From: Arthrobacter sp. Leaf234
GTDB taxonomy: Bacteria > Actinomycetota > Actinomycetes > Actinomycetales > Micrococcaceae
Assembly (NCBI RefSeq): GCF_001422665.1
Contig: NZ_LMLU01000011.1
Coordinates: 1-63,589, forward strand
Reading direction: 5' to 3'
Length of the DNA: 63,589 nucleotides
Shown piece after piece: positions 33,579-42,253 of this stretch; position 1 is the stretch's first letter; each line of letters begins with the position of its first letter. The notes beneath the pieces were generated by a model. That model had not been told where the DNA came from and did no database searches. It worked only from the letters and a program-made list of their open reading frames with translations. The position numbers and the translations under genes are program-made.

Positions 33579-34406
33579 ATGTACCGGTTCCTCTTCTCCG
33601 CACGCTGGTTCGGCTGGCTCGCCATGGTGATCGTGCTGGCAGCTGGCTGCGTGGGGCTCGGCCGCTGGCAGCTCGACCGGCGGGAGGCCGTCGTGGAGGA
33701 CATCCAGCGCATCGAGGCGAATTACGACGCGGCGCCCCAGCGCTACGTCCCGGGCGAGAACGGCTTCGACAGGTACGACCCCGCACGCGAGTGGACCCCC
33801 GTGACCTTCATCGGTACCTATGACGTGGACAACCAGGTCGTGGCACGGAACCGTCCCCTCAACGGCCAGCCCGGATACGAGGTGCTCACGCCGTTGCGGC
33901 TCGACGACGGCACGGCCGTCATCATCGACCGCGGCTGGCTGCCGATCGGGAACATCGAGGCCGGCCGGCCCGATGAGATCCCGGCCCCTCCGTCCGGGCA
34001 GGTCGAGGTGACCGCGAGGATGAAGCCGGGTGAGCCGGCCGTCAACCGCGGAGCGCCGGAGGGCCAGGTGGCGTCGATCGACCTCGTCGCGCTGTCCGAC
34101 CGCCTCGACTACCCGCTGCAGGACGCGGCCTACGGACTCCTCGCGCTCGAGCGGCCAGGAGCCGCAGTCACGCCCGTCGCGGCCCCCAAACCGTCGATCG
34201 ACGAGGGCCCGCATCTGTCCTACTCCCTGCAGTGGTTCGCCTTCGGGGTCCTCGCCTTCGTGGGCCTCGGGTACGCAGCCCGGCAGCAGCGACGCAGCAA
34301 TGCCGAGCTGGACGGGAGCGCCCCCGACCTGCCGACGCGGCAGCGCCGTCGTCCCTCGTCCGAGGAGGAGGAGGACACCATCCTCGACGCACAGGGGATC
34401 CGCTAG
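33579..34406 (+). CDS. SURF1 family protein
   Basis: The 275-residue protein is related to SURF1/Shy1, an assembly factor for haem-copper oxidase. It has one N-terminal membrane helix (WFGWLAMVIVLAAGCVGLGR), the external domain with RNRPLNGQPGYEVLTPL and VIIDRGWLPIG, and a second helix near residue 216 (LQWFAFGVLAFVGLGYAA). This two-helix hairpin is typical. The C-terminal tail is charged (SSEEEEDTI). It begins on the base after the stop of the upstream gene. The haem A genes ctaA and ctaB are elsewhere in the window (47.9 and 50.8 kb). Confidence 0.9.
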   Translation: MYRFLFSARWFGWLAMVIVLAAGCVGLGRWQLDRREAVVEDIQRIEANYDAAPQRYVPGENGFDRYDPAREWTPVTFIGTYDVDNQVVARNRPLNGQPGYEVLTPLRLDDGTAVIIDRGWLPIGNIEAGRPDEIPAPPSGQVEVTARMKPGEPAVNRGAPEGQVASIDLVALSDRLDYPLQDAAYGLLALERPGAAVTPVAAPKPSIDEGPHLSYSLQWFAFGVLAFVGLGYAARQQRRSNAELDGSAPDLPTRQRRRPSSEEEEDTILDAQGIR

Positions 34407-34426
34407 CACCGGATGCCGGGCTTTCG

Positions 34427-34819
34427 TCAGCGACGGAGCCAGCCGAGCGCAGCACGCTGGACCGCGGGCAGCGACGAGACGACGAGGTCGTAGGAGTCCT
34501 CGATCAGGTCGCGGAGCATCCCCTCGTCCAGGGCGCCGTCGAGACGCACACCGTTCCAGTGCTTCTTGTTCAGGTGCCATGCGCCGGTGATCTCCGGATG
34601 GGCGGAGCGGAGCTGCACGGCGAGGGCGGGGTCGCATTTGAGGGAGATGGAGAGCGGTTCCACCTCCACCCGGACGAGGGCGAAGATCCTGCCCGGGCCG
34701 GGCGGTGCGGCCCGTCCAGGGACCCGCACCCGGAACACGGCGATCTCCGGGCCGAACGGATAGTCCTCATAGGCACCGGTGAGTCCCAGGCAGGCGGCCC
34801 GGAGCCATTCGACGTCCAT
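34427..34819 (-). CDS. MmcQ/YjbR family protein
   Basis: The 130-residue product has the compact CyaY-like fold of the MmcQ/YjbR family: LRAACLGLTGAYEDYPFGPE at the start, LKCDPALAVQLR in the middle and HLNKKHWNGVRLDG followed by LIEDSYDLVVSSLP. The family is often annotated as DNA-binding, but its role is not established. It is convergent with SURF1 with 20 bases between the genes, and divergent from the ice-binding protein gene. Confidence 0.9.
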   Translation of the reverse strand: MDVEWLRAACLGLTGAYEDYPFGPEIAVFRVRVPGRAAPPGPGRIFALVRVEVEPLSISLKCDPALAVQLRSAHPEITGAWHLNKKHWNGVRLDGALDEGMLRDLIEDSYDLVVSSLPAVQRAALGWLRR

Positions 34820-35057
34820 ACGGCCACCCTAGTCCTGACGTCCGTGACTGCGCCGCCGGACCGGTGGAAAGTCGTCCGAGAAACTTCGGAGCTGATCGGT
34901 TCGACAGCCCCCTGAGGAGTTGTGCTGACGGAAGCACGGTGACCTGTCTCCTCACCCTCGTGCTGATCACCTCGTGACCTGATCCGAGATCATCCCTTCT
35001 GGATACTCAGCAGTGCGATCGCGCTTTCGGCCCCGCCCCTCCGCTGGAAGGCGAACC

Positions 35058-36431
35058 TTGAAAAGCAGCAGTACAGCACGCCATGCCCACTCCCGCCCGA
35101 GCCGACGGGCGCCCGGCGCCCTGGCGGCGGGGGCGCTCGTCTTCACGCTGCTGGCCACGGCCAGCGGCCCCTGGTCGGCGTCCGCCGCCGAAGCCCCCGT
35201 GGGCCTCGGCACGGCCGGGTCCTACTCCGTCCTCGGCGGTGATACCGTCACCAACACCGGTCCCACCACCCTCACCGGCAACCTCGGCGTCAGCCCCGGG
35301 TCCGCGATCACGGGCTTCCCGCCGGGCGTCGCGTCCGGAACGATCAATGCCGCGAATGCCGAAGCACTTCAGGCGCAGTCCGACGTCGGGATCGCCTACG
35401 ACGACGCCGCGAGCAGGGCCCTCACCGAAAGCGTTGCGGGCGATCTCGTGGGGCGCACCTTCCCTGCGGGCGTCTACAACTCCACCGGCCCGCTGGCGCT
35501 CAGCGGCACGGTGACCCTCGACGCGCAGGGCGACCCGAATGCCGTCTTCATCTTCCAGGTCGCGTCGACGCTCATCACGGCGTCCGCGAGCAACGTCGCC
35601 CTCATCGGCGGGGCCAGCGCCTGCAACGTCTTCTGGCAGGTCGGTTCTTCCGCGACCCTCGGGACCGCTTCCTCCTTCACGGGCACGATCCTCGCCCTCA
35701 GCTCGATCGCGGTGACGACATCCGCCACCGTCGACGGCCGGGCGCTCGCGCGGACCGGTGCCGTCACCCTCGACGACAATGTCTTCGTCACCGACTCGTG
35801 CGCCGCCGTCCCGACAGCGGAGCCCACCGGGAGCCCCAGCGCGACGCCGACCGCCACGCCGACCGTGCCCCCCACGGCCACGCCGACGGTCACGGCCACG
35901 CCGACGCTCACACCGACACCCACGGCCACTCCCACTGCCACACCGACACCTACGGCCACTCCTACTGCCACTCCGACGGCCACTCCTACGCCGACGCCCA
36001 CTGCCACGGCCACGCCGACACCCTCCCAGCAGCCGACCGCTCCCCAGCCGACGACCGGTCCCTCCGACGCGCCCGGTCCCTCCGACGCGCCCGGCGCACC
36101 GATCCTGCCGGGCACCGGGGACGGTACCGGTGGTTCGGGCGGCACGGGCGACGGCTTCGGCGGATCGGGCGGTCTGGGCGGCGGCACCGGTGGTTCGGGC
36201 GGTATCGGCGGCGGCTCCAGCGGGTCGACCGACAATACGGCCGGCGGCGGCAGCACGTCGCTCGGCATGAATCGCGGGACGAACGTCCAGACCTCGGCCA
36301 CTGTCGCGGGCCCGTCGACGCCATTCACTCCGATGTTCGCCGGCGCTGCCCTGCTGTGCGCGGTCGCCGCGCTGGGCTCGCTGAAGGACGTGGGAATCAG
36401 GCGCACGGCGCGATCGCACCGCCGGCACTGA
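35058..36431 (+). CDS. Ice-binding-like (DUF3494) secreted protein with Pro/Thr linker and membrane anchor
   Basis: A TTG at 35058 with GGAAGG six bases upstream gives 457 residues; a GTG 45 bases earlier has no such site. Residues 1-45 form a signal peptide (basic head, LAAGALVFTLLATA core). Residues 47-248 match the DUF3494 ice-binding beta-solenoid (GSYSVLGGDTVTNTGPTTLT, FPAGVYNSTGPLAL, GNVFWQVGSS-like CNVFWQVGSSAT). A PTATP repeat linker (about 255-335) and a Gly/Ser-rich stretch follow, then a membrane helix near 428-445 and a basic tail. An LPGTG at 350-354 is too internal for ordinary sortase use. The family binds ice or acts as an adhesin at the cell surface. Confidence 0.85.
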   Translation: MKSSSTARHAHSRPSRRAPGALAAGALVFTLLATASGPWSASAAEAPVGLGTAGSYSVLGGDTVTNTGPTTLTGNLGVSPGSAITGFPPGVASGTINAANAEALQAQSDVGIAYDDAASRALTESVAGDLVGRTFPAGVYNSTGPLALSGTVTLDAQGDPNAVFIFQVASTLITASASNVALIGGASACNVFWQVGSSATLGTASSFTGTILALSSIAVTTSATVDGRALARTGAVTLDDNVFVTDSCAAVPTAEPTGSPSATPTATPTVPPTATPTVTATPTLTPTPTATPTATPTPTATPTATPTATPTPTPTATATPTPSQQPTAPQPTTGPSDAPGPSDAPGAPILPGTGDGTGGSGGTGDGFGGSGGLGGGTGGSGGIGGGSSGSTDNTAGGGSTSLGMNRGTNVQTSATVAGPSTPFTPMFAGAALLCAVAALGSLKDVGIRRTARSHRRH

Positions 36432-36708
36432 CTCGCATCGGGCCACGGACCGGGCGCATCATCCGTCCGGCGTCGCGGCTGTTCTCCGGCCCCAGGTCGG
36501 TCGACGTCGGCCCGGACAGACCTGTCCACCGGTGCGAGGGTGCGGCCTCCGGGCCCACCCTCGTCCCTGGGGGTCCGCCGTCTCGGCTCAGCCGGTGACG
36601 GCGAGAGCAGCCGCTGACCTGTTGTTCCCCGGCGATGGTTGCCCGGCGGTCGTTCCTCGGTCGATGGATCCACGTCACCGGCGCGTCCGTTCCGCGGACC
36701 ACCGTCGG
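36432..36708. other. Gene-free stretch between convergent genes
   Basis: This is the first part of a 327-base gap. It holds one terminator-like hairpin (36535-36563) and no recognisable gene. Its right end passes into the 20-bp tandem repeat. Confidence 0.5.
36535..36563. terminator. Terminator-like hairpin after the ice-binding gene
   Basis: CGAGGGTG and CACCCTCG form a perfect 8-bp stem with a 13-base loop, about 100 bases after the stop codon. There is no T-tract. Confidence 0.45.
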
Positions 36709-36774
36709 GTGACGCGGATCAGGCCAGGGTGACGCGGATCAGGCCAGGGTGACGCGGATCAGGCCAGGGTGACG
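36709..36774. repeat. 20-bp tandem repeat at the 3' end of the ABC-F gene
   Basis: The unit GTGACGCGGATCAGGCCAGG is repeated three times exactly (36709, 36729, 36749), followed by the first six bases of a fourth unit. On the minus strand each unit encodes VTLA followed by a stop. The stop codon of the ABC-F gene (36759-36761) lies in the copy nearest the gene. Confidence 0.95.
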
Positions 36775-38357
36775 AGCTCCAGGTAGTCCTGGTTCCAGAG
36801 GTCCTCGACGCCGTCGGGCAGCAGCACCACCCGCTCGGGGTCGAGCGCATCGACCGCACCCTCGTCGTGACTCACCATCACCACGGCACCGCTGTAGTTC
36901 TTCAGCGCCCCGAGGATCTCGGCGCGGCTCGCGGGATCGAGGTTGTTGGTGGGCTCGTCCAGGAGCAGAACATTGGCCGAGGAGGCGACGATCGTGGCGA
37001 GGGCCAGGCGCGTCTTCTCACCGCCGGAGAGCACTCCGGCCGGCTTGTCGACATCGTCGCCCGAGAAAAGGAACGAGCCGAGGATGCCGCGTACTTCGGC
37101 GTCCTGCATGTCGGGGGCCGAGGACTTCATGTTCTCGAGCACGGAGCGTTCCGTGTCGAGCGTCTCGTGCTCCTGGGCGTAGTAGCCGACCTTGAGACCG
37201 TGACCGGCAATGACCTTGCCGGTGTCCGGCGTGTCGACGCCCGCGAGCATGCGAAGCAAAGTCGTCTTGCCGGCTCCGTTGAGCCCGAGGATGACCACCT
37301 TGGAACCGCGATCGATAGCGAGATCGACGTCGGTGAAGATCTCGAGCGACCCGTAGGACTTGCTGAGCCCCTCGGCCGTCATCGGGGTCTTGCCGCAGGG
37401 CGAAGGCTCGGGGAAGCGGAGCGCCGCCACGCGGTCCGAGGCGCGGACGGCGTCCAGCCCGCCGAGCAGCCGCTCGGCCCGCTTGGCCATGTTCTGCGCA
37501 GCGACGGCCTTCGAGGCTTTCGCGCGCATCTTGTTCGCCTGGTCCATGAGGACCTGCGCCTTCTTCTCCGCGTTGGCGCGCTCGCGCTTCCGCGCGCGCT
37601 CGTCCGTCTCGCGCTGCAGCTGGAATCGCTTCCAGCCCATGTTGTAGATGTCGATCGTGCCGCGGTTCGCGTCGAGCTGGAACACCTTGTTGACGGTCGC
37701 CTGCAGCAGTTCCACGTCGTGGCTGATCACGATCAGGCCGCCCTGGTGGTTCTTCAGGAATTCACGCAGCCAGGTGATGGAGTCGGCGTCGAGGTGGTTG
37801 GTGGGTTCGTCGAGGAGCATCGTCTCCGCGCCGGAGAAGAGGATCCGCGCCAGCTCGACCCGGCGGCGCTGGCCGCCCGAGAGCGTCTTCAGCGGCTGGT
37901 TCAGGATGCGCTCCGGCAGGGCGAGGTTGGAGGAGATGGCCGCGGCCTCGGCCTCTGCCGAGTAGCCGCCACCGGCGAGGAATGCCGCCTCGATGCGGTC
38001 GTAGCGGGCCATGGCCTTGTTCCGCACCGACGTCTTCTCGCTCGCCATGTCCTCCTGCGCCTGGCGCAGTTCGGTCACGACGGCGTCCAGGTTCCGGGCG
38101 GAGAGGATGCGGTCCCGGGCGAGCTGCTCCATGTCGGGCGTGCGCGGGTCCTGGGGGAGGTAGCCGATCTCGCCGGACCGGGTGACAGTGCCTCCTGCGG
38201 GCAGCGACTCCCCCGCCAGGACCTTGGTCAGCGTCGTCTTGCCTGCGCCGTTCCGGCCCACGAGGCCGATCTTGTCGCCCTTGTCCACGCGGAAGGACAC
38301 CTCGTCCATGAGCAGGCGAGCGCCGGCCCGGAGCTCCAGGTTCGATACGTTGATCAC
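36759..38357 (-). CDS. ABC-F family ATPase
   Basis: The GTG at 38357, eight bases after GAAAGG, gives 532 residues with two fused ATPase domains and no membrane segment. Domain 1 has GRNGAGKTTLTK, LSGGQRRRVELA and LLDEPTNHLD. A charged linker follows (RETDERARKRERANAEKKAQ). Domain 2 has GLNGAGKTTLLR, LSGGEKTRLALA and LLDEPTNNLD. ABC-F proteins act on the ribosome, relieving stalls or protecting it from antibiotics; this one resembles the housekeeping Uup/EttA-like group, but the subtype is unsure. It is divergent from bioY. Confidence 0.92.
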   Translation of the reverse strand: MINVSNLELRAGARLLMDEVSFRVDKGDKIGLVGRNGAGKTTLTKVLAGESLPAGGTVTRSGEIGYLPQDPRTPDMEQLARDRILSARNLDAVVTELRQAQEDMASEKTSVRNKAMARYDRIEAAFLAGGGYSAEAEAAAISSNLALPERILNQPLKTLSGGQRRRVELARILFSGAETMLLDEPTNHLDADSITWLREFLKNHQGGLIVISHDVELLQATVNKVFQLDANRGTIDIYNMGWKRFQLQRETDERARKRERANAEKKAQVLMDQANKMRAKASKAVAAQNMAKRAERLLGGLDAVRASDRVAALRFPEPSPCGKTPMTAEGLSKSYGSLEIFTDVDLAIDRGSKVVILGLNGAGKTTLLRMLAGVDTPDTGKVIAGHGLKVGYYAQEHETLDTERSVLENMKSSAPDMQDAEVRGILGSFLFSGDDVDKPAGVLSGGEKTRLALATIVASSANVLLLDEPTNNLDPASRAEILGALKNYSGAVVMVSHDEGAVDALDPERVVLLPDGVEDLWNQDYLELVTLA

Positions 38358-38528
38358 GGTCAGGGCCTTTCGATGGTGTGCCTGAGACGGCGGTTTGTTG
38401 TAGGAATCCCACAAGGGATCCCCTGGTGACCGGCGCTAGTCTCGGTACAGAAGCAGTTACGGCTGGAGGAAGTCGACAAATCACCGGAGCAACCGGTGCG
38501 ACTCCGGCCCGCTGGAGGAGCGTGTGCC

Positions 38529-39158
38529 ATGCAGCCGACCGAGAAGACCTCTCCCGGACCTGTCACCGACGGCCGTCCGTCGTCCCGCAAGCGGTGGGAC
38601 ACCACCGATCTCTCGCTGGTCGCGGTCTTCGCCGCCCTCATCGCCGCCCTTGCAATCGTACCCGGTATCCCGGTCGGCCCGCTCGGCGTGCCGATCACCC
38701 TGCAGACGCTCGGCGTCATGCTCGCCGGAGCGGTCCTGGGACCAGGGCGCGGGACCGCCGCCGTCCTCCTGTACCTCGCCGCCGGACTGATCGGCCTCCC
38801 CGTGTTCAGTGGCTTCAGCGGCGGCTTCGGCGTCCTCGCCGGACCGTCCGCCGGCTACCTCATCGCCTTCCCGCCGGCGGCACTCGTCGCAGGGCTGCTC
38901 GCCAGGGCGGTCCTGCGCAGTGCCACCCGTTTCCGCACCGTCCTGCTCTTCCTCGCGTGCGTCGTCGCGAGCCTGTCGACCATCCATCCGCTCGGCGTGG
39001 CGGGGCTCATGGTGAACGCCGAGCTGTCCCTCCGTGACGCCGTGCTCGTCGACGCCGCATACCTGCCGGGCGATGTCGTCAAGAACGTCATCGCGGCCCT
39101 CCTCGCGGTATCGGTGCATCGCGCCTTCCCGCGGCTCCTCGCCCGACCCCGTGCCTGA
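38529..39158 (+). CDS. bioY: Biotin transporter substrate-binding subunit
   Basis: The 209-residue membrane protein is the S-component of the biotin ECF transporter. It has about six hydrophobic helices (LSLVAVFAALIAALAIVPG, ITLQTLGVMLAGAVLG, AAVLLYLAAGLIGLPVF), the BioY-type GPSAGYLIAF loop, and VDAAYLPGDVVKNVIAA near the end. GGAGGAG lies eight bases before the ATG at 38529. It heads the operon with the ATPase and T-component genes. No biotin-repressor box could be recognised; GGAATCCC and GGGATCCC form an imperfect repeat in the 170-base divergent promoter region. Confidence 0.93.
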   Translation: MQPTEKTSPGPVTDGRPSSRKRWDTTDLSLVAVFAALIAALAIVPGIPVGPLGVPITLQTLGVMLAGAVLGPGRGTAAVLLYLAAGLIGLPVFSGFSGGFGVLAGPSAGYLIAFPPAALVAGLLARAVLRSATRFRTVLLFLACVVASLSTIHPLGVAGLMVNAELSLRDAVLVDAAYLPGDVVKNVIAALLAVSVHRAFPRLLARPRA

Positions 39159-39185
39159 GCGCCCCGACTGCCGAGCCCGCCGACG

Positions 39186-39908
39186 ATGATCGAGTTCATC
39201 GAAGCGGCAGTGCGGTCGGACGACGACCGGCACACGCTGCTGCACCCGCTGACCCTGTCCCTGGTGGAACGACGGATCTCCGTCATCGGCGCCAACGGCT
39301 CGGGCAAGTCGACCCTCCTCCGCCTCGTCAACGGATTGCGGCTGCCCTCGCAGGGGCGGGTCGAGGTCCTCGGTCGGGACACCCGGAAGGCCGGCAGCAC
39401 CGTCCGCAGATCGGTGGGGTTCGTCTTCACCGATCCCCTCTCGCAGCTGGTGATGCCCACGGGACGCGAGGACGTCGAGCTGTCCCTCCGGACCCGCAAG
39501 CTGCCTGCCGCGGAGCGCCGGCTGCGCGCCGGCGAGGTGCTGCGGCGCTTCGGCCTGGAGCACCTCGCCGACCGCAGCATCTACGACCTCTCCGGCGGTG
39601 AACGGCAGATCCTCGCCCTCGCCGTGGTCCTCGCGGTCGAGCCGCCCATCCTCCTGGCCGACGAACCGACCACGCTGCTCGACCTGCGGAACGACAGGGT
39701 CGTGCGAGCCCTGCTCGCCGGCCTCGGGCAGCAGGTGGTGTTCACCACCCACAACCTCGACTTCGCCCGGGAGGCGGAGCGTACCCTCGTCATCGACGGC
39801 GGACGGGTGGTGTTCGACGGCAGGCCCGCCGACGCGGTGTCCTTCTACCGGTCGTTGTCCGCCCAGCCCGGCGGCGGCCCGGCGGGCGACGGACACCTCC
39901 TGCCGTGA
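39186..39908 (+). CDS. bioM: ECF transporter ATPase for biotin uptake
   Basis: The 240-residue ATPase energises BioY. Walker A is GANGSGKSTLL near residue 36, the Q-loop region FVFTDPLSQLVMP is typical of ECF A-components, the signature is LSGGERQILALA, Walker B is ILLADEPTTLLD and the switch His is in FTTHNLDFA. It starts 27 bases after bioY without a clear ribosome-binding site, and its TGA overlaps the GTG of the next gene (GTGA), so translation is coupled. Confidence 0.92.
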   Translation: MIEFIEAAVRSDDDRHTLLHPLTLSLVERRISVIGANGSGKSTLLRLVNGLRLPSQGRVEVLGRDTRKAGSTVRRSVGFVFTDPLSQLVMPTGREDVELSLRTRKLPAAERRLRAGEVLRRFGLEHLADRSIYDLSGGERQILALAVVLAVEPPILLADEPTTLLDLRNDRVVRALLAGLGQQVVFTTHNLDFAREAERTLVIDGGRVVFDGRPADAVSFYRSLSAQPGGGPAGDGHLLP

Positions 39909-40573
39909 GGGGATTCGGCAGCACGCTCGGCCTGTACCGTCCCGGAGCGGGCCTCCTGTACCGGTTGCCGCTCGCGCCGAAAGCGGCGGCGTCACTCGGG
40001 TGCGCGACCGCCGTCGTCGGGTGGGGTTCCTTGCCCACCACGAGCACCGTCCTGGTACTCGCGCTCGCCGGCCTGCTGATCGGCGCCCGACAATCCGTGC
40101 TGCAGACGGCGCGGATGCTGCTTCCGGCGGCCCCCGTGCTCGGGATCCTCGCGCTCTACCAGGGCTTCTCGCAGGGCTGGGTCCAGGCGTTCGTCGTGGT
40201 GGGCGGGATCGCGGGATGCCTCCTCGCGGCGCGGTCGGTGACGCTGACGACTCCCCTGCAGGTGCTGCTGGACGGCACCGCGTCGCTCGCCCGCCCGTTC
40301 CGGCGCTTGGGCGCCGACCCGGAACGCTTCGCCCTGGCCCTGTCCATCATGCTGCGGAGCATCCCCTACCTCGCAGGCCTGTTCGTCGACGTCCGGGAGG
40401 CAGCACGCGCCCGGGGCCTGGAGCGGAGCCCCCGGGTCGCGGTGACCCCGCTGGTCCTCGGCGCCGTCGCCTACGCGCACCGGACGGGTGAGGCGCTGGC
40501 CGCCCGGGGGCTGGGTGAGCACGACGACGAGGAGGACGACCGCGGGCAGGACCACGGGAGCGTCGTCGGATGA
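39905..40573 (+). CDS. bioN: ECF transporter transmembrane subunit for biotin uptake
   Basis: The 222-residue T-component has about five hydrophobic helices and the coupling motifs with Ala-Arg-Gly signatures (AARARGLERS near 172 and ALAARGLGEHD near 203) that contact the ATPase. The N-terminus YRPGAGLLYRLPLAPK is typical of BioN. It overlaps bioM by four bases. The C-terminus is acidic (EHDDEEDDRGQD). A hairpin shared with the convergent SufT-like gene follows. Confidence 0.92.
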   Translation: MRGFGSTLGLYRPGAGLLYRLPLAPKAAASLGCATAVVGWGSLPTTSTVLVLALAGLLIGARQSVLQTARMLLPAAPVLGILALYQGFSQGWVQAFVVVGGIAGCLLAARSVTLTTPLQVLLDGTASLARPFRRLGADPERFALALSIMLRSIPYLAGLFVDVREAARARGLERSPRVAVTPLVLGAVAYAHRTGEALAARGLGEHDDEEDDRGQDHGSVVG

Positions 40574-40590
40574 GACCGCGGGTCCGCAGA

Positions 40591-40622
40591 AGGGCGGTCC
40601 CGGTCGTCGCCGGAACCGCCCT
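40591..40622. terminator. Bidirectional terminator between bioN and the SufT-like gene
   Basis: AGGGCGGTCCCGG and CCGGAACCGCCCT pair over 12 of 13 positions around TCGTCG, in the 101-base gap of two convergent operons. There is no strong T-tract. Confidence 0.65.
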
Positions 40623-40674
40623 CCATGGCCATCACGCCCGTCGGCAGCCGACATCGGCAGCCGGCGTCGGACGA

Positions 40675-41004
40675 TCAGATGTTGAAGCCGAGTGCCCGCA
40701 TCTGGTCGCGGCCGTCCTCGGTGATCTTCTCGGGACCCCACGGCGGCATCCACACCCAGTTGAGGCGCCACTCGTCCACGACGCCGTCCAGCGCCTGGCC
40801 GACCTGCTCCTCGAGCACGTCGGTCAGCGGGCAGGCCGCCGTCGTCAAGGTCATGTCGATCAGGAGGGCACCGTCCTCCGCGTACTTCAGGCCGTAGAGG
40901 AGGCCGAGATCGACGATGTTGACGCCCAGCTCGGGGTCGATCACATCACGGAGCGCTTCCTCGACGTCGCCCAGCGCGGTCTGCGCCTGCTGCACATCAG
41001 TCAT
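40675..41004 (-). CDS. Metal-sulphur cluster assembly factor (SufT-like)
   Basis: The 109-residue protein belongs to the MIP18/DUF59 (PaaD-like) family. Visible parts are ALRDVIDPELGVNIVDLGLL, MTLTTAACPLTDVLEEQV with the conserved reactive Cys, and a C-terminal WMPPWGPEKITEDGRDQM. SufT helps mature Fe-S proteins. It lies 51 bases after sufC and ends the SUF operon here. In most actinobacteria sufS and sufU stand between sufC and sufT; they are missing. Confidence 0.93.
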   Translation of the reverse strand: MTDVQQAQTALGDVEEALRDVIDPELGVNIVDLGLLYGLKYAEDGALLIDMTLTTAACPLTDVLEEQVGQALDGVVDEWRLNWVWMPPWGPEKITEDGRDQMRALGFNI

Positions 41005-41055
41005 CGAACTGTTCCTTTCGCGTATCCCGACGGCGGTCGGGAGATCGGAGTGGTC

Positions 41056-41823
41056 CTAGGCCTCGACCGGAGTCTGGGCCGTGAACCGATCGTAGCCCTC
41101 GGCCTCGAGCTGGTCGGCGAGTTCGGGCCCGCCCTGCTCGGCGATGCGACCGGCGACGAACACGTGGACGAAGTCCGGCTTGATGTAGCGGAGGATCCGC
41201 GTGTAGTGCGTGATGAGGAGCGTGCCCATCTCGCCCTTCGAGTGCTCACGGTTCACACCCTCGGAGACGACCTTCAGGGCGTCGACGTCGAGGCCGGAGT
41301 CGGTCTCGTCGAGGATGGCGAACTTGGGGCGGAAGAGCTCGAGCTGCAGGATCTCCACGCGCTTCTTCTCACCACCGGAGAAGCCCTCGTTGACGTTGCG
41401 CTGGGCGAAGTCCGCATCGATGCGCAGCTGGGCCATGGCGGTCTTGACGTCCTTGGTCCAGTGGCGGAGGCTCGGCGCCTCGCCGTCGAGGGCGGTCTTC
41501 GCGGTCCGCAGGAAGTTGGTCATGGTGACGCCCGGGACCTCGACGGGGTACTGCATCGCGAGGAAGAGGCCGGCACGCGCACGCTCGTCGACGCTCATGG
41601 ACAGGACGTCCTCGCCGTCGAGCGTGATGGAGCCGCTGTCCACCGTGTAGCGGGGGTGGCCGGCGATGGTCGACGCGAGGGTCGACTTGCCGGAGCCGTT
41701 GGGCCCCATGATGGCATGGGTCTCGCCCGTGTTGATGGTCAGCGTGACGCCCTTGAGGATGGGGACATTCCCCTGCTCGGTGTCGATGCTGACGTGCAGG
41801 TCCTTGATTTCAAGTGTGGACAT
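41056..41823 (-). CDS. sufC: Fe-S cluster assembly ATPase SufC
   Basis: The 255-residue cytoplasmic ATPase drives the SufBCD scaffold. Walker A is GPNGSGKSTLAS near residue 40, the SufC-specific NEGFSGGEKKRVEILQ signature and the Walker B FAILDETDSGLDVDALK follow, and the switch His is in LLITHYTRIL. It is 70 bases downstream of the Rieske ferredoxin gene and part of the SUF operon. Confidence 0.97.
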   Translation of the reverse strand: MSTLEIKDLHVSIDTEQGNVPILKGVTLTINTGETHAIMGPNGSGKSTLASTIAGHPRYTVDSGSITLDGEDVLSMSVDERARAGLFLAMQYPVEVPGVTMTNFLRTAKTALDGEAPSLRHWTKDVKTAMAQLRIDADFAQRNVNEGFSGGEKKRVEILQLELFRPKFAILDETDSGLDVDALKVVSEGVNREHSKGEMGTLLITHYTRILRYIKPDFVHVFVAGRIAEQGGPELADQLEAEGYDRFTAQTPVEA

Positions 41824-41893
41824 CGTGTTCTTTCTCCTTCGCCTGCTGGTGCAGGAAGAGTGCAGGAAGTAGGGGGTGCGGGACGGCGTTCCG

Positions 41894-42253
41894 TCAGCCG
41901 AACTGCGGTGCCGGCGCCCCGTTGGTGACGGTGGTGACATCGACGTAGACGTTGCCGTCGTGGATCTCCAGCGCGAAGACCGGGACCGGCTCGTACGCCG
42001 GGAGCTGCAGGGGGGCGCCGCTGCGCAGGTCGAACTGGGAACCGTGGCCCCAGCACTCGATGGCGCACCCCTCGACATCGCCCTCCGAGAGGGAGATGTC
42101 CGCGTGGGAACAGGTGTCCCCCAGCGCGTGAATCTCCCCGTCGGAGTCACGGACGACGGCTACGGGGTAGTCGTCGATGAGGACCCTCAGGGCCTGCTTG
42201 ACCTGGATGTCGTCGACGCTGCAGATCAGCTCGCCGCGGGGTTCGGCAGCCAT
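41894..42253 (-). CDS. Rieske-type ferredoxin in the SUF operon
   Basis: The 119-residue protein is a soluble Rieske [2Fe-2S] ferredoxin like the small subunit of non-haem iron oxygenases. The cluster ligands are in CSHADI and CWGHGSQFD (C-x-H and C-x2-H), followed by SGAPLQLPAYEPVPVF. Its ATG overlaps the sufD stop by one base. Many actinobacterial SUF operons carry such a gene between sufD and sufC. It may supply electrons or carry a cluster, which is inference. Confidence 0.93.
   Translation of the reverse strand: MAAEPRGELICSVDDIQVKQALRVLIDDYPVAVVRDSDGEIHALGDTCSHADISLSEGDVEGCAIECWGHGSQFDLRSGAPLQLPAYEPVPVFALEIHDGNVYVDVTTVTNGAPAPQFG

Noticed and set aside
38398..38425. Imperfect GGAATCCC/GGGATCCC repeat upstream of bioY as a biotin-repressor site
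   Set aside because: Two of eight positions do not match and it does not resemble a biotin regulator box that I know, so it is mentioned only under bioY.
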